Shown: piece by piece, positions 5,222 through 5,569 of the stretch
Numbering within the stretch: the stretch's first letter is position 1
How the letters are laid out: each line of letters opens with the position of its first letter
Source of the DNA: Chitinophagaceae bacterium
GTDB lineage: Bacteria; Bacteroidota; Bacteroidia; Chitinophagales; Chitinophagaceae
DNA length: 5,569 nt
Direction: 5' to 3'
Assembly (NCBI GenBank): GCA_003135585.1
Contig: PLCH01000215.1
Location: 33,818-39,386 of the forward strand
Notes under the pieces: generated by a model
What the model was told of the DNA's origin: nothing
The model's database searches: none
Seen by the model: only the letters and a program-made list of their open reading frames with translations
Translations under genes and position numbers: made by a program

Positions 5222-5569
5222 TTAAAATAAATAACGGTACACTTCATCTACTCTTCCCATGCTCACTATTTCTATATTGAATTTTAGATTTTTTAACCCT
5301 TTTTGGTTGTATTTCGAAACGAGGATTTTTTTAAAGCCCAGTTTTTCGGCTTCCGCAATTCTTTGTTCGATCCGGTTTACTGCCCTGATCTCACCACTCA
5401 GCCCGACCTCTCCCGCAAAACACAGATGAAGGGGAAGGGGTATGTCTTCAAATGAACTTAGCAGCGCACACAACACTGCCAAATCAATGGAAGGATCTTC
5501 GACCTGCAAGCCTCCTGCGATATTTAAAAACACATCTTTCAAACCGAAATGAAATCCCCCCCTTTTTTC
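5222..5569 (-). CDS. radA: DNA repair protein RadA/Sms, C-terminal part
   Basis: The last 115 residues of RadA (Sms) run in frame from the right edge to the stop at 5222. RadA is a RecA-like, DnaB-type hexameric ATPase that helps branch migration and processing of recombination intermediates; its usual length is about 450 residues. This part is the Lon-protease-like C-terminal domain: KDVFLNIAGGLQVEDPSIDL, then LAVLCALLSSFEDIPLP, CFAGEVGLSGEIRAVNRIEQ and RIAEAEKLGFKKILVSK. The reading frame continues upstream of the TTG at 5542 as EKRGGFHFG, so that TTG is an internal leucine codon and not a start. The zinc finger, Walker motifs and KNRFG motif would lie outside the window. Identification is firm. 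Confidence 0.95.
   Translation of the reverse strand, partial: EKRGGFHFGLKDVFLNIAGGLQVEDPSIDLAVLCALLSSFEDIPLPLHLCFAGEVGLSGEIRAVNRIEQRIAEAEKLGFKKILVSKYNQKGLKNLKFNIEIVSMGRVDEVYRYLF

Noticed and set aside
5540..5542. TTG as the start of a separate 106-residue protein
   Set aside because: The frame is open to the window edge and the residues before it (EKRGGFHFG) continue the RadA pattern, so the codon is an internal leucine.
5556..5568. C7T6 homopolymer run as a phase-variable tract
   Set aside because: It encodes the conserved EKRGG part of RadA in the correct frame; a housekeeping gene is an unlikely phase-variation target and the run is short.

Overview
The window looks like chromosomal DNA from a Bacteroidota bacterium, probably of the Chitinophagaceae/Sphingobacteriia kind. 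The evidence is a holB with the degenerate GxEGGGALPLA nucleotide loop, a PSP1/RicT protein with a cysteine-rich N-terminus ahead of NRLNVxDWL, a RadA C-terminus of Bacteroidota type, a lipoprotein with a C-K-K start and a beta-helix, start codons without clear Shine-Dalgarno sites, and a TAnnTTTG-type -7 box. All recognisable genes are on the minus strand, so transcription runs from high to low coordinates. No mobile element, tRNA, rRNA or CRISPR array was seen.

Layout in transcription order (right to left): the C-terminal 115 codons of radA, a DNA repair and recombination ATPase (5569-5222, cut by the window edge); a 465-residue lipoprotein with an Ig-like domain, a parallel beta-helix and a choice-of-anchor-Q-like end (5175-3778); a 162-bp gap holding a possible promoter; an exported glutathione peroxidase homologue (3615-3100) closed by a strong intrinsic terminator (about 3087-3056); then a compact group of holB (DNA polymerase III delta prime, 3038-1863), a class I glutamine amidotransferase (1835-1134) and a three-helix membrane protein of the CBU_0592 type (1137-898). 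The last two overlap by four bases as ATGA.

A 409-bp stretch without a protein gene (489-897) follows, and then ricT (PSP1 family) starts at 488 and runs off the left edge. The stretch is not empty. Read on the minus strand, its two ends pair in two successive helices (12 bp, then 8 bp, each with one bulged base). They enclose at least five local hairpins, and a perfect TATATTTG -7 box lies just upstream. I read this as a structured RNA of about 300 nt, either free-standing or a long leader of ricT. I could not match it to tmRNA, RNase P RNA, SRP RNA, 6S RNA or a riboswitch class that I know. It is the most interesting part of the window.

Functionally the genes are mostly housekeeping: replication clamp loading (holB), recombination (radA), RNA-processing control (ricT, by analogy with Bacillus) and peroxide defence (GPx), plus one cell-envelope lipoprotein. 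The holB-ricT neighbourhood recalls the holB-yaaT order of Bacillus, here interrupted by the amidotransferase, the small membrane protein and the RNA candidate.
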